64,000 nt of DNA from positions 30,318,875-30,382,874 of the forward strand of contig OZ038320.1 in NCBI GenBank assembly GCA_964035795.1. Reading direction: 5' to 3'. The DNA is from Pterobdella sp. o SKG-2022. Its lineage: Eukaryota > Annelida > Clitellata > Hirudinida > Piscicolidae. Below the pieces are notes generated by a model that made no database searches, had not been told where the DNA came from, and worked only from the letters and a program-made list of their open reading frames with translations. This document shows, one piece after another, positions 12,101-32,105 of the stretch. The position numbers and the translations under genes are program-made. The stretch's first letter is position 1. Each line of letters starts with the position of its first letter.

Positions 12101-15100
12101 TCCTTCAACTTGAAGCTGCTGCACCAGATAGACCCTCTGCTTGCATGAGAAACACACGCTGGTGTTCTGCGGGTTGGATGCAGATTTTTGACGATGATGA
12201 GCGTTAAGAACAAAGATTTAAACAACATATGGAAAAATAATATGCTAGATCGAATGACTGCTGTTTGGGTCTGAGTCTCATTGTTGTCGGGGTGGAATGA
12301 GAAAGTTATATTGCTTTGTGGAATTGATGATGGATTGAGATGTTGATGTAGGAAACTTGAAGCATTTTAAAAAACTTTTATCTTATATTTTGTATGTTGC
12401 TTCTCTAAATCAAATGTTATTTAATATTTTTGGGAGGTAATTTTATTAGTTTGGACTTTTTGGATATTATACAGTGTTTATTGATGATTATTGTGATTTA
12501 ATTTTAGTTTTTTTATATCGTTCTTAATTTATAACTATATTGTTTGATAACGGTACAAACATACAAACAACCAAACATACAAACAAATACAACCACAAAC
12601 CAATCTGGTGAGTTCAGCACTCTTTTGTTTATTCCCGCCAAGTTGTTGCATCACGTTAGCCACACTGTTAAGGCTGGGCAGATATGACGGATTTGAGGAT
12701 GTGTGTTTGTGTGGCTCTCTGTGTATGGATGGCAGCTTAAATAGGTCTCTTATGTAGGAGTCTCTCGTTTGCACGTACAATCCGCTGTCCGTGTGATCTG
12801 ACTTTTTGGGGACTTTGCTTGGTTCTGTGGGGGTTGATGTATGAAGTAGTGGTGGTTCGTATAAGAGTTGTTCTTAAACAGTTCGACAATTTTTTCGGAT
12901 TCACTATATTTGAAAATTTTAATTGAAATATTAAAATAGAAATGATAAATTTGAGTGAATTAAATAATTAACAATAAAAAATATAAGAACTTAAAAAATA
13001 TTTAAACTTATTTATTATATCCACCATTAAAAAGAGTTAATTAAATCCCACAATAAACAGCTATTAAACCACATATGAACCCTCTTGACCCACCACAACC
13101 AACCCTCTCCATTGAGTTTCTCCTTGAAGTCTCCAACATCATAAAAGTCTTTCAACTCAGTGTTTCTTACATAATTCTTTGCATCACCATTCACATTAAC
13201 GTTATTATCATAATTATTATTATTAAAATTATTATTGTTATTATTTTTTTTTTTATTATTTGTATTATTTATAATGTTTGAAGTGGCGCAAGTGCTCATG
13301 ACATAGTCCTCAGCTCCCTCAAACAGGTGTCTCACTTGGATTGGCTGCATCATGAAGCTTTGAAGGTTCACGTACCTGCGTTGATGATGTTGAAAAATTA
13401 ATAATAATAATGAAAATAATAATAATAATAACAATAATAATAAGAAAAAAATGGTGAGAATAGTAAAAAAGATTAAAAAAATATAACAACAACAACAATA
13501 ACAACAACAACAATATCAAACTATTCATTCTAAAAGACGATTCATCAAACTAGCACTACAAAGGATATAAAAGTTCTAGAAACTCTCAAAGTTTATGCCA
13601 CTGTAACCAAATTTGTAATTTTATTGTATGGACAGGCGAAAACTTCTCTATTCTTTCCGCCACACTCACCTAGAATTGGGATCGATGCTGAAGGCTTGTG
13701 TGTTTTTGTTGAGGCTCTCAGGGGTGGTTTGTGAAAGCAGCTGGTAAGCACTCTCTCGCTCTGTTATCACCTGTAACAGAGGCACTCCTAGACTCCATGA
13801 CCTTTGGGTGGTTCAAGTGGTACGATTGTTAAATCGTGTATGGTGGAAGATTTAATAACACTACTACTACTAATAATATTTTTAAAAAATAATAATAATG
13901 ATAATAATATTATCAAATTTCATAAGTGTAAAAATTTTTCTATATATTTAAAGATACAAAATTTAAAGAAGACACGTGTATGCATTGAGGCTAATTTCTG
14001 ATAATTTCTCACCAAACCTTATCATCCACGCAGTATCCATTACACCCAGGAAACCACGCCCACAACCAGACCCGATTGGCCAAAAAGGCTGGTGACGTAA
14101 AAAAATGAATATTAATTAATTTATGCCGTAATATTTATTAAGGTACTTGAAAATATCAATTTATCTAACAATTAGCTTTGTACATTAGAGCAATTCTTTA
14201 TTTATTTTAGTTGTTATCTATTGAGACAAAATCAAAAACAGTTTTTATAAATTGAAATAATGAGCTATAACATTTTAGCACAAAATTTTACCTATATGTA
14301 CTATATACCACCACCAGACAAATAACAAACTGAAAAACAACCACGCAAACAAACCAACTAACATTCAAACACCCCCCTCCCTCCTCTCCAACACCCACTC
14401 ACCTCCACAAGAGTATCTCCCACCAGAGCTAACAGCAGCACCTTCTTATGCTTTTCCATGGCCCTGGATGCACTCTCTGCTGCGTACATCGATGTGAAGT
14501 CGAACATGGCGACGTCAGGCTGCTGGTTGTGGTTGATGGCGAACTGTAGCTGCGGCAGTTTGTGGTCTGTGACGAAGGTGGCGGCTTCAAACGCGTATGA
14601 TAAGAGTTCTTGTTGGTCGACGTTGTCTTTGTGCAGCAGTTGCTGAGGATCGTCGTAGTCCTGGAAAAGTTTACTTGTTTGATGGTGCTATGTTGGTATT
14701 AGTGATAGTTTTGTGGTTAGTTTAAATAGAATTATTGTAACATACTGGTTGATAATTTTGCGGTTGAAAGTAATCGATAGTTTAATATGGTTGATGAAAC
14801 TTTGAGACATATATATTACGAAACCAAAACCCTTTTTGGGGTAACTGATTGTCAATGTGCATATATACATGAAATAACCATCCATCACCAAACACACAAA
14901 CCCTCTGAAAAAACACACACCCACACATCACCCCAAACACCCAGCCACCTTGAGAAGGACCTTCTTCGACAACAGACTGTGTTTTTTGGCGGTCATCACG
15001 AAGTAGTGCGTCTCATCCTTGTAGTACACGATGTTCTCAAGGTCGATGCCCGTCTGCTTGCACAACTTTTGGAAAAAGGGCTGCTTGAAGATGAACGAGA

Positions 15101-18100
15101 CTCCTGTTTAGGGTTAATTATAGTGGAAATGATAGTAATAATGGAAATAATAAAAGTAATAATAATAACAAGAATAATAATAGAAATAATAGAAACAATC
15201 ATAATAATAATTTAGATAAAAAATAACTCATAAAAATAAAAGTATGGTTCACAAAAAGTTATATAATTTGAATAGTTACATAACTTGAAGAAATAGTTTA
15301 AATTATTAGCCTCAAAATATGAACTAGAAAAATAACATCAGATTTATATCTTTATTGAAAGAAAGCTTTTTGATATCTATAACATACCCTTTCAGGTAAG
15401 TGATATAGGCTCCAAAATAAAAAACAAGATATATCAAACATAATAGTAATTATGATAAGATAAATTGAATAAAAATATAAAAAAACTTAAAATAATTAAT
15501 TAAATAAAAATAGTATAAATTAAAATAAAAACAGTGAGACTGAATATAAAAAATCAACTGACTTGAATACATAAACAAAAAATATTAACACTGAACAGAA
15601 AAAGAAACATACATGCACACACAAACAGTAGCACGAAATGCAAATAGCCAACAACATGCTTACATACATACATACAAACATATATACATAAATACGTACA
15701 TACCTAAATACCTACATACATACACACACAAAAAGTAGAACTGGACAAAAACCAACCAGAGATCTCAGGCACGGCGGCTTCTTGAGCGGTGTTGTTGTTG
15801 ATGAAGTTGGCAGTGATAGCGATGGCTAACTTACCTCTGAATTCTAGTCTTTTGAATTCTTAATGAGGGTAATAATAACCATGATGATGATAATAATAAA
15901 AAAAATAATGATAATAATAATAATAATAATGAATGAATCTTATTATGATTTTGACAAAAATTCAAAACTTATGCCTCAATAATTCAATTTCCGACCTAGT
16001 TATTATTTTGAAAAATGAAACTTTTTGTAAGACATTTTTAAGTTTTCGAGTGTGTATTTGAAAATGCAAAACAGTCTTCAAGTAAAGATTTTGAAACCCC
16101 ACAGCGTCTCTTTCATACATTTTACACTAATTCCTTCAATACTGCCATTCCAACCCCCCAAAAAAAATTGAAAACGATGTCTTATAACGTTTAATGTTTA
16201 AAACTGTGCCAAAAAAATTTTAATGTATATATATATACATATATAGCATCAATTATAATAAATTAAAATATTGTTCAGAGAAAATTATTTTACAAAATCC
16301 TATCGGTCCTATTCCTCTCCATATAGCGCTTACTTGGCATAGTATTCCTCCTGCCATCAGCTGATACACACACATCAATGTATGGGAGACTTAGGCGGTA
16401 GGAAGATGGCTTGAAGCTAGCTCCCCACTCTGTGGATGATAATAGTTCTGATGATATCAATGGTGATATGGCCTATAGACCCTTGGGGTAACCAAAGAAA
16501 CAAGGTGTCTATGTTATTTTAATGCTTCTTAACTCTTGTGAGTATCGAGAATTGATGATTATTGATTTGAGTATGTCATGATGGGATTAACACTCAAGAG
16601 CTGACAAAGATTTTGAAGTAGCCAATCTCAAGTGAAGACACAAAAAAGTGAAATAGCTGAGATTATAAAATAGATAAACGATGATCAGTATAACAAGAAA
16701 ACATTGATAAAATAGCATTGCTTTCAGTAAAACCGTGCTCCTCATAGTTTAAAAAACACCCTTAATTTCATCAGCAAGTTGTTAATCTTCGCTAATAGAT
16801 AGATTTTTTTTATAACCTAACTTTTAGAGGAACCAAATAATATAGCATTCATACTATCAAAAAAATGAATGTCTTGGATAAAATACATTAAACGATAGAA
16901 TTTCATCTTTTTCAACACGAACTTCATGCATCAATACTTCTATATACATATAAACGTGGTTTGACGGTGAGGTTTCCCACAGTGTTGGATGTACGCTATG
17001 GAGCAAACAATGATGATGAACTATTTGCTATTTTTACGTTGTTTTCTTCATTCACACCTAATCATCACTCAAACAAATTTTACCCCTATAAACCATATAT
17101 GATACAAGCATTTTTACAGCATAAGACATCAAAATAAATAATATATAACAGAATCTTTGTGATATAAGCCAGAAAATCTTCAAAACAACAATTCTTGAAA
17201 CGACTCATGAAAGTTACAAAAAGTATTATATGTATCACACCCTTTCAAGACCCAACAGTTGTGCAACCAAAACCATACTTTGTCATGACCTTGCAGTCAA
17301 TTAACAATATACTTTTGTGATTTTAAAAGATCAGTTAAGGGTGACATATGATAATGGAAGCTAGACTGAGGATATCTTCCTTGACTTCAATGGTGAACTA
17401 CATTGTTAACTTATAACTATTTGCATCAACTTTTGATGATACCGTATGCACCGTTTGTTAAAAATTTTTTATTCTACACATCCAAAATGAGAAGATTTTT
17501 GAAATACTGTACGATAAATATTAAACAAAAAAGGATATTAAGAAATATGTCAATCATTTGATATCTGGGGTTTCAGTTGCTCAATTGATTGGTTCCACAG
17601 GGCGCTACTCTATGTGGACTACTAATTGTCAGTTGACGCGGGATCGAACCCGGTATCTTTTGATAATTAGTCTAATACTCAACCACTGAACCAAAAACAA
17701 GATATATATTAAAAAGATACATCATTGAGCCTACCTTCCCCCTCGACTGATGGTTCAACAAGTTGATCAAATTCCACTCGCACATCAACTTCCACCCCTA
17801 GCAGCAGAGCAACTTTCAGTAATATGCATTGCAGAGTTCTTATGCCTGTGTATTTGTGCAGTAGTTATGTGGGTATTTAATTGTTTAGCATAATGTGTAT
17901 GGAAAAATTAATTATGTATGTAGGTATTGGAATTATTGGAAATAACTGTCTGTTTATATAAATACAATTTAGTTTTAAAAAACATAATTTAAGTCTCACT
18001 AAACCAAAGGATTTTAAACATCACTCTAAATAAAATGTTTTAGAATGAAATGAATAATTCGAATTATCATAATAGCAGTATAGGGAAAAAAGCAGAATAC

Positions 18101-19282
18101 TATTGAAATCCTGCCTAATCCTTGAACTAAACAATTAATGTGTAAGTTCAAAACAAAAATAATGTGGAATTGATCCAAAACTTTTTAGACCACAAATAAC
18201 AGAAAAAACTCCCACACACAATTCCCATTACACGGCAAAAACCTAACTTACATATATGATCAATGGAACCAGAACAGAACCGGCCAAAAAACAGCTTGGC
18301 CCCAAGAGCCTTGAGGTCGTGAATGAGAAATGACCAGAGATGTAGAACATTATTCCTTGTGAACCCTTCTCTCTTCTCCACCATCACTACCCTGTGTCCT
18401 AATAACGCACCTTCTATCCCCATCCTCAAACCACATGGACCGCAGCCTATCACTAAGATCTGTTGTGTTAGTATTAGTATCATTTTATATCATTATATCC
18501 TTATTAGAGTCTGTTATATCAGTATTAGTATCTTTTATATTATAGTTAGCGTCTATTATATTATAAGTATTTGTTACATCATTAGCTAATGTTATTAGTA
18601 CTTTTACAAGTTTTTTTATTGTATATGTGACATTTTTAAATTATTATTTTTTAAACATGACTTTGGTTTAAAAATCCCAAAAAAAAATAATTTTATTTAT
18701 AAAACTTTAATTCAAAATTCACTGAATAAAAAATAGCTTTGAAAGCTTTTAGTGCCCTAGAAACTCTTAATGCCACTATAATCATATTCGTTATTGTATT
18801 GTATTGAAAGTACAAAACTTCCTGTTATAAGCCTAACACATTTGATGCTTCATTTGTAATAAAAAGTTTTGTACTTTTGAAAGAAAACTACTAGGTGGTT
18901 AATGATCTTAAATTTATCACTTTGGCTCATGAAATCAAAATTTCAATAAAAAAGAATATAAATAAATTATTTTAATAGATAATTTTAATTAAATTTATAA
19001 AAAAATTAACATTATAAAAAGTGCCCAACCCTTGGTGAAGGAAAACAGGCTATAAAAAGGATTTGATTGATTGATATGACTGNNNNNNNNNNNNNNNNNN
19101 NNNNNNNNNNNNNNNNNNNNNNNNNNNNNNNNNNNNNNNNNNNNNNNNNNNNNNNNNNNNNNNNNNNNNNNNNNNNNNNNNNNNNNNNNNNNNNNNNNNN
19201 NNNNNNNNNNNNNNNNNNNNNNNNNNNNNNNNNNNNNNNNNNNNNNNNNNNNNNNNNNNNNNNNNNNNNNNNNNNNNNNNNN

Positions 19283-19352
<70 letters not shown>

Positions 19353-20137
19353 TATTATTATTATACTATATGCATTTATGAAATATGACAACATATACTA
19401 AATATACATGTTGACAATCCATAGACATCATCATCTTAAAATTTAAATTTAAAAGAAAAACCAACTTGAGATTTATAATTTGATATATAAAACAAGGAAG
19501 TAACAAACATTTAATTTTTTGGCATGAGAAGCATTTGAGTATTCTTCTGATGATAACTTTTTATCCAGTCGACTCCACAAATTCTCTGCCTTCCATGATC
19601 TTTGGTGAGTTTTTAATCAATAATGTTCAATGTTTTCTTTGATAAGTGTATTTTGAAATATATGAAATTTTGGAATGGCTACTGTGTTAAATGATTATTT
19701 TTTTATAAATAAACAAGTTTGTTTATAGAGCATTTAACTTGATATAAAATCATGAAAAAAAATATTTGAAAAAGCATTAACCTTATATGTGTTTTCAACT
19801 GCCAATAAACATCAAGTCCTAGCACTTGAGGACTAATGCCAGCAAGATCACGAAGGTTTTGGAAGTTTTTCATGATGGAGGAAAGAGAGTTGCTACCACA
19901 AAACAGATCGAATACATTAGAAGGTGCTTCATCTTTTTTCAAGTTTTTATCATTTATTTTTATATGATTTTCTTGTGTTTTTTGTGAAAAATTATCTTCG
20001 TTTTTAGTTGATTTTGTTGTGTTATCGATTTTATTTTTTTTTATTGTTGCATATTTTTCATCGTCACTTTCATCTTCCTCCCTTTTGCTGCCATTTTGTG
20101 GATTTTCACTATTTTGGTTTATTTCACAAGGATCCAT
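4591..20137 (-). CDS. Mical: MICAL flavoprotein monooxygenase, full gene (24 exons)
   Basis: MICAL enzymes use FAD and NADPH to oxidise actin methionines and disassemble filaments downstream of semaphorin/plexin and Rab signals. The start Met is at 20137 and the stop at 4591. Exons: 20137-19782, 19599-19509, 18459-18252, 17845-17735, 16429-16334, 15858-15757, 15103-14949, 14660-14403, 14088-14018, 13801-13670, 13375-13104, 12872-12601, 12166-12098, 11677-11494, 10700-10577, 10389-10314, 10170-10118, 9515-6673, 6537-6476, 6106-6020, 5877-5760, 5281-5179, 4992-4919, 4751-4591. Phases agree at every junction and sum to 2,025 codons plus stop. Order: monooxygenase, linker, LIM, long disordered linker, bMERB coiled coil. 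No CH domain is found between the monooxygenase and LIM. Least certain are the 13104/12872 junction (12784 is an alternative acceptor), the 10314 donor and the read-through C-terminus after 4640. Confidence 0.95.
4789..4820. repeat. (TCTA)n microsatellite
   Basis: About seven imperfect TCTA units lie in the last MICAL intron. Confidence 0.85.
6247..6390. repeat. Fold-back (palindromic) element, about 60-bp arms
   Basis: The left arm (from CAAATGAAAACACTTTTAGG) is matched by its reverse complement ending at 6390. The arms meet around a short AT-rich loop near 6317-6330. The inner arms carry the ACGAAGC(C/T)TTTCGT core shared with copies at 9.8, 36.4 and 55.0 kb. It lies in a MICAL intron. It is probably a MITE-like or snap-back element. 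Confidence 0.85.
6673..9515 (-). CDS. Mical: MICAL giant disordered-linker exon (947 codons)
   Basis: This single 2.84-kb exon is the longest coding run in the window. It opens with an acidic run ([12 protein letters not shown]), continues through Asn/Lys/Ser-rich low complexity and a basic stretch ([20 protein letters not shown]), and contains a PPTPPL SH3-ligand-like motif. Two copies of a TQPVRI motif followed by a Phe-Gly element lie about 590 residues apart (near 9215-9150 and 7445-7385). The upstream junction is CCGCAG|GGGG and the donor is AATT|GTGAGT; both keep phase with the flanking exons. MICAL family linkers between LIM and bMERB vary in length and are poorly conserved. Function is unknown, perhaps a scaffold or partner-binding region. 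Confidence 0.9.
9809..9951. repeat. Fold-back element with ACGAAGCTTTTCGT core
   Basis: The two arms, containing (T)GAGGTTTATTGAGAAACTT and CACGAAGCTTTTC, are inverted copies of each other, with an internal duplication in the left arm. The right flank (ATATTGATTTCCGGCTATTT) recurs next to the half-copy at 36.36 kb. Confidence 0.85.
10118..10700 (-). CDS. Mical: MICAL post-LIM linker exons
   Basis: Three short exons (10700-10577, 10389-10314, 10170-10118) join LIM to the giant exon. They are acidic and serine-rich ([40 protein letters not shown]), then basic ([11 protein letters not shown]). The [11 protein letters not shown] segment resembles the conserved post-LIM segment of Mical proteins. 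The 3' limit of the middle exon (ATGATG|GTGATG) was chosen to preserve phase and is less certain. Confidence 0.8.
11231..11278. repeat. (TATC)n microsatellite
   Basis: Imperfect TATC tetranucleotide run in an intron, followed by (AAT)n-rich sequence up to about 11.49 kb. Confidence 0.85.
11494..12166 (-). CDS. Mical: MICAL LIM domain exons
   Basis: Two exons (12166-12098 and 11677-11494) encode one LIM zinc-binding domain. The first finger begins [12 protein letters not shown]. Splicing at GACAG|ACC gives the exact CX2CX17HX2C spacing. The second finger runs C-X2-C...C-X2-H (CSYC ... FFCKHH). In MICALs the LIM contacts the C-terminal domain and takes part in autoinhibition. All expected zinc ligands are present. 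Confidence 0.95.
12601..12872 (-). CDS. Mical: MICAL pre-LIM linker exon (where CH would be expected to precede)
   Basis: The exon encodes a Ser/Pro/His-rich linker ([44 protein letters not shown]) that runs straight into the LIM exon. The acceptor is either 12872 or 12784, and both are in phase. Calponin-homology hallmarks (DG.ALCA.., W..GL) do not appear here or in the intron to 13104. Confidence 0.8.
13104..18459 (-). CDS. Mical: MICAL FAD monooxygenase domain exons
   Basis: Nine exons encode the flavoprotein hydroxylase core. The GxGxxG dinucleotide-binding motif ([10 protein letters not shown]) opens the exon at 18459. It is followed by NVLHLW.F.IHDL.ALGAK, a DG-type motif (SADGRRNT), [40 protein letters not shown], and the GD-type FAD motif ([20 protein letters not shown]) split over two exons. 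It closes with [15 protein letters not shown] and the YVNL..F...QVRHL segment. All landmarks of an active MICAL oxidoreductase are visible. The exon at 13104-13375 carries an extra Asn-rich insertion ([14 protein letters not shown]) after QVRHLFEG. Confidence 0.95.
17590..17697 (-). repeat. tRNA-derived SINE copy
   Basis: The minus strand shows an A-box-like GGTTCAGTGGTTGAG and a B-box GGGTTCGATCC, followed by the tail ACAATTAGTAG. It is a diverged sister of the copy at 22.75 kb and lies in a MICAL intron. The D-arm and acceptor stem are too degraded for a functional tRNA. Confidence 0.75.
18805..18880. repeat. Short inverted repeat (AAGTACAAAACTT arms)
   Basis: GAAAGTACAAAACTT near 18806 is mirrored by AAGTTTTGTACTTTTG near 18868, around a loop of about 45 bp. 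It resembles the GTACAAAGCTTTGTAC centre of the palindrome at 59.6 kb. Confidence 0.6.
19021..19082 (+). repeat. LINE-like 3' tail with TTGA repeats
   Basis: The GCCCAACC..TTGGTGAAGGA..GGCTATAAAAAGGA block followed by (TTGA)n is nearly the same as the block at 43.59 kb. It runs into an assembly gap. Confidence 0.7.
19083..19282. other. Assembly gap (200 N) with flanking (AT)n
   Basis: Exactly 200 N, followed by a (TA)n run to about 19345. The gap falls in MICAL intron 2, so no coding sequence is lost. Open frames across it are artefacts. Confidence 0.98.
19509..20137 (-). CDS. Mical: MICAL N-terminal exons with start codon
   Basis: Exon 1 (20137-19782) begins MDPCEINQ and has an extra acidic/Lys-Asn-rich N-terminal extension of about 75 residues. 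It then joins the conserved N-terminal helices (NVFDLFCGS...[11 protein letters not shown]). Exon 2 (19599-19509) gives [13 protein letters not shown], matching the family's W.KA..LW..LDKR. Start choice: this is the only Met in frame upstream of the conserved block before stops. Confidence 0.9.
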
Positions 20138-20980
20138 ATCTGATATCCGAAAAAAAATTCAATCAAATTTCAATTTTAAATAAAAATCTCTGAGAAATTT
20201 TATAGGTAAATTGTATTCATTTAAATTATCTTGATAAATTTATAGAAGCCCAAACCTGAATATATTATCAAAATTCCCTTATATTTACAAATTTCCAACT
20301 TGGAATTTTAAAAACGAAAAGAAATATCAAACACAAACACGCGTAGAACTAGACATATAAGTACATTAAAAATGAAAGTTTACGAAAGAATACATAAAGA
20401 GAATGTTATTATTGGATTCAACTACAGTACCAACTACGTTATATAAATTGTAAATCAGTCAATTGTCTTCAAATAATCGCTTTTGTAACTGGATATTATA
20501 AAAATCTTATAAACTTCATAAAAATCTATTTTTAAAAAATTTCAAACATTTTTTGTGTTTTTATTATTTATAAATGAAAGATGTTTATCCAAAAAATTTT
20601 TGACATCAAAAAAATACAAATGTGTTACCATCAAAGAATGAAATTCTAACTAAGACATGATCGAATCTAACTGCAGAAAAATGTGCGAATAATGGAAGTC
20701 CATGAAACAATTAGAGTTTATAGAAAAGTATTCTATAAAAACACCGTGAAAGAAATAGATTCAAACCAATTTCAACCACCATTAGTATGAAGAATTTTTG
20801 TGAATTGAAACTTACCAAAAAAGTATAACTGTTAATCAAAATTTATAATCATACAATTTTTCTCGATTATTTCATTAAAATTAACTAAGCATATTTCATG
20901 ATCGTTATAATATGAAAAAACTTAATCTAAAAATATAAAAACTCAGAAGAACAGACACGGAAGAGAAATAAAATGCTCAT
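20138..20980. other. MICAL upstream / PCCA downstream intergenic region
   Basis: An 843-bp AT-rich spacer between two genes in tandem on the minus strand. It presumably holds the MICAL promoter and 5' UTR. No clear TATA box, CpG cluster or coding signal was seen. Confidence 0.6.
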
Positions 20981-29336
<8,356 letters not shown>

Positions 29337-29599
29337 CTGGCACAGTGTGCGGAAAAACTATTAATTTTGTTAAAAACAATTTTTTACACAAAATTTTTTC
29401 ATGAATAATAGCTGAATATTTTTTACTGAATTTTTAAAAATAATTTTTCATATATTGTCAACCATTTTTTACATCATTTAGATGGATTAGTAATTAGTCA
29501 AAAATTGTATCGAATATGAGACTATTGTACAAAGCAAAGAACAAAATTATCAAATGTAAATTTTAATGCAATTAAAAATTATAATAGTCACCGTAAAAT

Positions 29600-31490
29600 T
29601 TAAAATACAATAGTTAAGAAAAAGAGGAAGAAAAGCAGAGACAAGAAAGAATACTGGCAGTATCTCCACGGACAATTGCCAGAGAGACTTTTTGGTGCAA
29701 CCAGACTGCTTCCAATAGATCCCCAGTCGCCTCGTGCAGTCTTTTGCCCAACTCATCAACAAAACTGGCAATAGAATGGCCGCGACGACCCGTTGTCTCG
29801 TATGCAATGGGTTGGAAATAATTGTTGCTTGTCAAAATTCCGGACCCTATCAGGCACTTGTTCTTTGGTGCCCATCTGTACGCCCTTCAAAAGAAAGGTG
29901 GTGGTATATGTCCAATAGCCGTTGAAAACACCTTTCGTCATTTGTTTTCCAAATTATCTCTGCATTCAGTCATGAACTCTCTCAGAGAGGATTTGTTACC
30001 TTGTCAGTTGGGTGTCGGCGTCCGTTTGGGGTGTGAGTCAGCCGTCCATGCTACTCGATCATTTATTAACCACTCAGTTGAACCTAAGGTGCTTTTGAAA
30101 CTCGATGTTTCTAACGCCCTAAATTATATCGACCGTAAAACGTTCATTGGTGAGAGCTTCTCGTTACCCATCCTTGTACTTTTTAGTTAACGAAGCCTAC
30201 TCCAACCCGTCCACTCTTTTTGCTGGCAAACAATGTATTTCTTCTTCAAGGGGTATTCAATAAGGTGACTCTGTGGGTCCAGCACTTTTCGCGTTGGCCG
30301 TCGACAAAATTGCCAAAGACGTGTTATCGGAGTTAAGCATTTGGTACTTGGACGATGCCACAATTGGTGGCCAGGTTAGCTTTGTCTTTAACGATGCAAC
30401 ATAAATAATTAACGCTTTCAAAGAGATTCTTTTTCAAATCAACTCCAATAAATGTGAGCTGTTCATTTTATACCATACAGTGCACATGTACGCTGACACT
30501 GTAAAACAGTTCTCCTCTATTTTGCCGTCAGTATCATTGTCTCCTTGTCACTCTTGGTCAGTCTTGGGTTCTCCCCTCACTCACGAGGCCATAGTTCCCA
30601 TTCTTGATTCAAAATTAAAAGATATCCGTCGGCTTTGCTCCAAGCTAGAAGAAGTTGACCCCCATCATGCTTTCACTTTGCTGAGGAGCTGTTTCTCTAT
30701 TCCCAAATTGGTTTATATTCTACTTTCGTTGAGCCCATGATATTATTGGAGTTCGACTCTATCATTCGTGCTGCTCTCTCGTCTATTCCCAATGTCTCTC
30801 TGTCCGACAACAGCTGGAAGCAAGTGTCTCTTCCAAACCGTTTCGGTGGTCTAGGTATTAGATCAGCGCGAGCCCTATCGTTGCCATGCTTCCTCTCTTC
30901 CTCATATGCATCCTCGAGTCTCGTTCGGCTCCTTCTTTCATCTTTTTCCGACGCTCTCGTGTCTAATGATCTTCAGGAGGGGTGATCGTGACGTTGTTTC
31001 AGCTAGGGAATTGTGGCCGAAACAATGCAGTGTTGCGCCAATAAGATCTTTTGGGAAGCTAACGGAAATGGCATGAACTTTCATGCGAGGTCGATCTCAA
31101 TAATTTGCTGGTAGACGCAGACCAGTGAGACCGTTGTCGTCTTCTTGCTGCTAAGTCGGCACACTCCGCCGCGTGGTCGGAAGCTGTGCCAATTCCCGTT
31201 TTAAGAAACTTTTTAGGTGCAAAGAAGCTTCGTATGACGGTTGCGCATCGAGTAGGGGCTAATATTTCTGGCGCCCCAACATGCCTTTGCAAGTATGGTG
31301 TAAGGATAGACGCGAAAGGTTACCATGGCCTTTTGTGTTGACTGAACGAAGGCAGACTCCCAAGAGCAACTCCATTATTAAAAGATGCCTGGGGAAGACA
31401 GGCTTGCCAAGCATCCTTGAACCAGCAGGGCTTGAAAATCAAAAGCTAAAATTTTCGATAAGTTTTATTAGTCCTTTAGACTTCTAAGGG
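29600..31490. mobile_element. Inactive LINE copy with internal inversion
   Basis: From about 29836 to 31487 the plus strand reads a reverse-transcriptase ORF in broken frames. Marks are HLFFGAHLYALQKK, a QLGVGVRLGCESAVHA block, KLDVSNALNYIDR, a QGD-type motif whose first Q codon is TAA, a WYLDDATIGG active-site motif, and late blocks (KLRMTVAHRVGA, KCLGKTGLPSILEPAGL-like). The terminal block of the same protein family (FQPIAYETTG, VDELGKRLHEATGD) instead lies on the minus strand at 29835-29614, directly abutting the 5' part. That is the layout left by twin priming (5' inversion). Multiple stops and frameshifts show it is dead. It lies 5' of the first visible PCCA exon, probably in an intron. 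Confidence 0.8.
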
Positions 31491-32105
31491 AATATAGGGC
31501 CTCAACAACTTTTTTCCACTCCCTCTGTCTCTGTCACTGGTTTTGGCTTCTTCCCCTGTTAAGCCAGAGTTCCGCAGCTCACAGTTTAGACTTCTCCAGA
31601 TCTGCATCTCCCCATTTTCGTTCATTTCTCCAAGTCCGTGTCTTCCCAACTCGCGCTCTCTATCAGTTTTGTCTGATCTTAACTTCGCCTTCATGCCTCC
31701 CATTAGGATGAACATGTCTTGGTTCGGGATCTTATCTATAACTGATTGGAGTTGAGCATAGAAGCTGTTTTTATATTTTTCTTCTGATGTGTTGGTAGGT
31801 GTATAATACATTATAATAGACACCTTGAAACATGACTCGAAGCGTGCTGTGATGATGCGGTCTGACCCAAGATTCCATTCCAGCAAACTGTTTGCCGCTT
31901 TTTTGGACAAAAGGAGTCTTACACCAGCTTCATGGCGTTTTTCATTTTTGTCTGAATAGAACAACATCTCGCTTGTTTGCAATTTGTTCTCTCCATGACC
32001 AGTCCAACGTACTTCGCACATGCCCTCGCTGCTTGTGCACATCTTTCTGTGTCCCAGAGTGTTCTTACGTACCATATTCTCTGAAAAACAGAATGTTGTG
32101 AAAGT
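31476..32105 (-). pseudogene. LINE apurinic endonuclease-domain relic
   Basis: A 199-codon frame reads as the endonuclease half of an RTE/CR1-like LINE ('craniofacial development protein 2-like' in automatic annotations). It shows CEVRWTGHG, an ARFESCFKVSIIMYY.PTN segment, FYAQLQSVIDKIP and FILMGGMKAKL, where the usual GDMNAK is changed. GRHGLGEMNENGE follows. The stop-free length suggests a younger copy, but the reverse transcriptase half is absent. The LINE in the 29.6-31.5 kb block begins where this one ends, so one probably inserted beside or into the other. Confidence 0.8.

Noticed and set aside
19050..19394. Open frames across the N gap (Ile-Tyr polymers)
   Set aside because: Produced by undefined bases and an (AT)n microsatellite.
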